7,362 bases of DNA. Origin: JBOHBN01 sp050698355. GTDB lineage: Bacteria; Actinomycetota; Actinomycetes; Streptosporangiales; WHST01. Under the pieces are notes generated by a model. That model did no database searches, had not been told where the DNA came from, and was given only the letters and a program-made list of their open reading frames with translations. The position numbers and the translations under genes are program-made. The stretch covers positions 1-7,362 of the forward strand of contig JBOHBN010000261.1 in NCBI GenBank assembly GCA_050698355.1. Direction: 5' to 3'. Position 1 is the stretch's first letter, and every line of letters starts with the position of its first letter. Positions 4,765 through 7,362 of this stretch are shown here, piece by piece.

Positions 4765-5853
4765 ATGCCCGACACACCCAGCTACGCGGACATCAAGCGG
4801 GCCCCGAAGGCGCTGCTCCACGACCACCTCGACGGCGGGCTGCGGCCGGCAACCGTCGTCGAGCTGGCGCACGAGCAGGGCCACGAACTGCCGACCGACG
4901 ACGCCGGCCGGCTCAGGGACTGGTTCACCACGTCGGCGAACTCGGGGAGCCTGGAACGCTACCTGGAGACCTTCGAGCACACCGTCGGTGTCATGCAGAC
5001 CCCCGAGGCGCTGACCCGTGTCGCAGCCGAGTGCGCCGAGGACCTGGCCGACGACCGCGTGGTGTATGCCGAGGTCAGGTTCGCGCCCGAGCAGCACCTG
5101 CGCGCCGGACTGAGCCTCGACGCCGCGGTGTCCGCCGTCCTCGAGGGGTTCGCCAAGGGCACGAGCCGGGCGGCCGAGCGGGGCCAGCAGATCCGCGTCG
5201 GCGCGCTGCTGACCGCGATGCGGCACGCCGCACGGTCACTGGAGATCGCCGAACTGGCCGTACGCTGGCGCGACGACGGCGTCGTCGGGTTCGACATCGC
5301 GGGCGCCGAGAAGGGCTTCCCGCCGAGCCGCCACCTCGACGCGTTCGATCACGTCCGGGAGGCGAACGGCAACGTCACCATCCACGCCGGCGAGGCCTTC
5401 GGGCTGCCGTCGATCTGGGAGGCGTTGCAGATCTGCGGCACTCACCGGCTGGGCCACGGCGTCCGCATCGTCGACGAGATCGAACGCGGCCCCGACGGCA
5501 TCACTCGCCTCGGCCGCCTCGCCTCGTACATCAGGGACAAGCGGATACCGCTGGAGATGTGCCCGACGTCGAACGTGCAGACCGGCGCGGCGGAGTCGGT
5601 TGCCATGCACCCGATCGGCATGCTGCGCCAGCTCTACTTCCGGGTCACCGTCAACACCGACAACAGGCTGATGAGCGGCACGTCGATGAGCGACGAGATG
5701 GCCGCGCTCGTCGAGGCGTTCGGCTACACCTGGCACGACCTGCGATGGCTCACCGTGAACGCCCTCAAGAGCGCGTTCATCCCGTTCGACGAGCGCCTCG
5801 CGCTCATCGACGACGTGGTGAAACCCGCGTACGCGGAACTCGGCGCGAGCTGA
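4765..5853 (+). CDS. add: Adenosine deaminase
   Basis: 362 residues, full length. The enzyme hydrolyses adenosine and deoxyadenosine to inosine and deoxyinosine plus ammonia in purine salvage. All metal and catalytic motifs are visible: HDH at 19-21 (zinc ligands His19 and His21), substrate contact region DIAGAEKGFPP (177-187), HAGEAFG at 207-213 (zinc ligand His207, proton donor Glu210), RLGHGVRI with His231, CPTSN at 266-270, and NTDN at 297-300 with zinc ligand Asp299. The NTDN form instead of the NTDDP of many Add proteins, and the DHLDGGLRP N-terminus, resemble the actinobacterial subgroup. The ATG has no ribosome-binding site but a -10 at leaderless distance. The serine hydrolase gene starts 20 bp after the stop and is probably cotranscribed. 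No signal peptide; cytosolic. Confidence 0.97.
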   Translation: MPDTPSYADIKRAPKALLHDHLDGGLRPATVVELAHEQGHELPTDDAGRLRDWFTTSANSGSLERYLETFEHTVGVMQTPEALTRVAAECAEDLADDRVVYAEVRFAPEQHLRAGLSLDAAVSAVLEGFAKGTSRAAERGQQIRVGALLTAMRHAARSLEIAELAVRWRDDGVVGFDIAGAEKGFPPSRHLDAFDHVREANGNVTIHAGEAFGLPSIWEALQICGTHRLGHGVRIVDEIERGPDGITRLGRLASYIRDKRIPLEMCPTSNVQTGAAESVAMHPIGMLRQLYFRVTVNTDNRLMSGTSMSDEMAALVEAFGYTWHDLRWLTVNALKSAFIPFDERLALIDDVVKPAYAELGAS

Positions 5854-5873
5854 TCGCCTGGCAGGGTCGGGGC

Positions 5874-7229
5874 ATGCCTGAGCTCCTGCCCACCACGAAG
5901 CGTGCCCTGCTGCACCGTGTCGCCGTCGAGCAGGCGGAGTGTCGCGTACCGTCGCTCGTCGCCGGGGTCGTACGGGGCGGCGAGCTGCTCTGGTCCGCCG
6001 GACGCGGCCGGGTCGGCGACGCCGAGCCCGGCGCCGACACCCAGTACCGGATCGGCTCCATCACCAAGACGTTCGTCGCGGTGCTGGTGATGCGGCTACG
6101 CGACGAGGGCAAGGTGCGGCTGGACGACCACCTCGACGCGTACGTGAGCGGCACGCCCGTCGGCGACCGCAGCCTCGTCCACCTGCTGTCGCACGGCTCG
6201 GGCCTGTCGTCGGAGATCCCGGGCGACTGGTGGGAACGCTCGTACGGGCGCGACGAGGCCACCCTGCTGACGGCGTTGACCGGCGACTCGGTGAAGCATC
6301 CCGCCGGTCGCAGGTACCACTACTCCAACCCGGGCATCGCGTTGCTCGGCACGCTCGTCGAGCGCCTGCGCGGCCGGCCGTGGTTCGACGTACTGCGCGA
6401 CGAGGTGCTCGCCCCGCTCGGGATGGAACGCACCAGCTACCACCCGAGGCCGCCGCACGCGCAGGGCTACGGCGTCCACCCCTACGCCGATGTCGTGCTC
6501 CGCGAGCCGCACACCGACACCGCGGCCATGGCACCGGCCGGGCAGCTCTGGTCGACCGTCGGTGACCTCGCCCGGTGGGCGGCGTTCCTGACCGGCGATA
6601 CCGGCGGGGCCCTCGCTCCCGCGACGGTCGAGGAGATGCGCCAGCCGATCCACGTCGAGGACGACGACACCTGGTCGCACGCGTACGGCCTCGGAGTCGG
6701 CGTCGACCGTGCCCGCGGGCGCCGGCTGGTTGGGCACGGCGGCTCGATGCCCGGTTTCCTGGCCAACGTCAGCGTCCAGCCGGAGGACGGTACGGGCGCG
6801 ATCTGCCTGGCCAACGCGACGTCCGGGCTCTCCGGCACCTTCGACCTCGACCTGCTCGACCTGCTGGACGAGCACGAACCGGCGATCCCCGAACCGTGGC
6901 TGCCGAGAAGCGTGCCCGACGACGTACTGGCGATCGTCGGGCCTTGGTACTGGGGAACGCGCCCGCACACCCTGTCCGCGCTCGGAGACGACCTGCTCGG
7001 CCTGCGCGCGGGGTCGGCCAGGCGCAGCGCGCGGTTCCGCGCCGAGCCCGACGGCACCTGGACGGGTCTCGACGGCTATCACGCGGGCGAGACGCTGCAG
7101 GTCGTACGGCGCGACGACGGCACCGTGAGCCACCTCGACATCGGCACGTTCTGCTTCACCCGCAGCCCGTACGACCCGGCCGCGCCGATTCCCGGCGGCC
7201 TGCCGGACGAGGGCTGGACCGCAGGCTGA
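5874..7229 (+). CDS. Serine hydrolase, beta-lactamase class C / PBP-like family
   Basis: 451 residues. The N-terminal domain (about 10-335) is a class C beta-lactamase fold. The nucleophile motif is SITK at 62-65 (Ser62, Lys65) within YRIGSITKTFVAVLVMRL, LLSHGSGL (104-111) is family-typical, the second motif is YSN at 150-152, and HGG at 288-290 replaces the KTG motif as in esterase-like and peptidase-like members. A smaller C-terminal domain (about 345-440, GPWYWGTRPHTLSALGDDLLGLRAG and a beta-rich remainder) resembles the extra domain of D-aminopeptidase-type relatives. There is no signal peptide, so it is probably cytosolic and unlikely to be a resistance beta-lactamase; esterase or peptidase activity is more likely, substrate unknown. 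The ATG follows AGGG-type purines weakly, 20 bp after add, suggesting an operon. A perfect palindrome begins 15 bp after the stop. Confidence 0.92.
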   Translation: MPELLPTTKRALLHRVAVEQAECRVPSLVAGVVRGGELLWSAGRGRVGDAEPGADTQYRIGSITKTFVAVLVMRLRDEGKVRLDDHLDAYVSGTPVGDRSLVHLLSHGSGLSSEIPGDWWERSYGRDEATLLTALTGDSVKHPAGRRYHYSNPGIALLGTLVERLRGRPWFDVLRDEVLAPLGMERTSYHPRPPHAQGYGVHPYADVVLREPHTDTAAMAPAGQLWSTVGDLARWAAFLTGDTGGALAPATVEEMRQPIHVEDDDTWSHAYGLGVGVDRARGRRLVGHGGSMPGFLANVSVQPEDGTGAICLANATSGLSGTFDLDLLDLLDEHEPAIPEPWLPRSVPDDVLAIVGPWYWGTRPHTLSALGDDLLGLRAGSARRSARFRAEPDGTWTGLDGYHAGETLQVVRRDDGTVSHLDIGTFCFTRSPYDPAAPIPGGLPDEGWTAG

Positions 7230-7244
7230 TGCCCCCCGTCCTGG

Positions 7245-7296
7245 CAACGTGTCAGTACGTCAGCTCGCTATAGCGAGCTGACGTACTGACACGTTG
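7245..7296. terminator. Perfect 52-bp palindrome, probable bidirectional terminator
   Basis: Bases 7245-7270 are exactly reverse-complementary to 7271-7296, giving a 26-bp stem with no unpaired loop base (centre CTATAG). Each arm contains GTCAG twice (GTCAGTACGTCAG). It sits 15 bp after the serine hydrolase stop and 4 bp before the stop codon of the convergent gene, so a terminator serving both strands is the natural reading. No T-run flanks either side. The palindrome is seen directly; termination is inferred. It could also be a dispersed palindromic repeat or a protein-binding site. Confidence 0.75.
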
Positions 7297-7300
7297 GCCG

Positions 7301-7362
7301 TCACTCGCGGATGTGGCCGTCGCCGACGACAACCCACTTGGTCGAGGTGAGCTCCCGCAGTC
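7301..7362 (-). CDS. 3' end of a convergent gene, product not recognised (partial)
   Basis: The last 19 codons of a minus-strand gene whose 5' part lies outside the window; the fragment ends LTSTKWVVVGDGHIRE before a TGA at 7303-7301. Eighteen of the 19 sense codons end in G or C, matching the codon use of neighbouring genes, and the frame ends right beside the palindromic terminator, which supports a real convergent gene. The fragment is too short for a family call. Confidence 0.55.
   Translation of the reverse strand, partial: LRELTSTKWVVVGDGHIRE

Noticed and set aside
5031..5873. Long open frame continuous with the serine hydrolase frame upstream of its ATG
   Set aside because: It overlaps add, is Arg/Pro-rich shadow sequence, and lacks any domain; the conserved serine hydrolase sequence begins only after 5874.
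6096..7247. 383-codon open frame antisense to the serine hydrolase
   Set aside because: Low-complexity Arg/Gly/Val-rich translation typical of high-GC antisense frames, and it runs into the palindrome; the plus-strand gene has clear catalytic motifs.

Overview
This is a GC-rich window (roughly 70% by eye) from the chromosome of an actinobacterium. The evidence is strong G/C bias at third codon positions, frequent GTG starts, likely leaderless -10-to-ATG spacing, and the nadD / rsfS / histidine phosphatase gene set, which in mycobacteria lies together as nadD-rsfS-gpgP. I cannot name the genus. No prophage, transposase, CRISPR array or obvious novel system is visible.

Left part (1-1254), all on the minus strand: rsfS (ribosomal silencing factor), a histidine phosphatase that overlaps it by 4 bp and sits in the gpgP position, then tRNA-Ala(GGC). 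This is a conserved housekeeping block for translation and metabolism.

Middle (1369-3701): about 2.5 kb of accessory genes lying between nadD and rsfS, which are normally close neighbours. It holds a divergent pair, an SRPBCC (START-like) protein on minus and a TetR regulator on plus, separated by 46 bp that contain a strong nested palindromic operator. Next comes a decayed minus-strand remnant of a GyrI-like effector-binding domain (5'-truncated, one-base frameshift), then an LLM-class putative F420-dependent oxidoreductase directly downstream of nadD and probably cotranscribed with it.

Right part (3736-7362): nadD (minus) is divergent from a 67-codon gene for a tiny, probably membrane-anchored protein (plus). 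Then come an actinobacterial adenosine deaminase (add), whose -10 spacing suggests leaderless expression, and 20 bp later a serine beta-lactamase-fold hydrolase, probably in the same operon. A perfect 52-bp palindrome with no loop separates this operon from the 3' end of a convergent minus-strand gene that runs off the window.

Functional reading: NAD synthesis (nadD), ribosome hibernation control (rsfS), a phosphatase and purine salvage (add) are core functions. The TetR/SRPBCC pair, LLM oxidoreductase, GyrI remnant and serine hydrolase are accessory. The points most worth a second look are the 52-bp palindrome, the operator whose symmetry may give each divergent gene a -10 element, the split nadD-rsfS neighbourhood and the single-base frameshift in the GyrI remnant.
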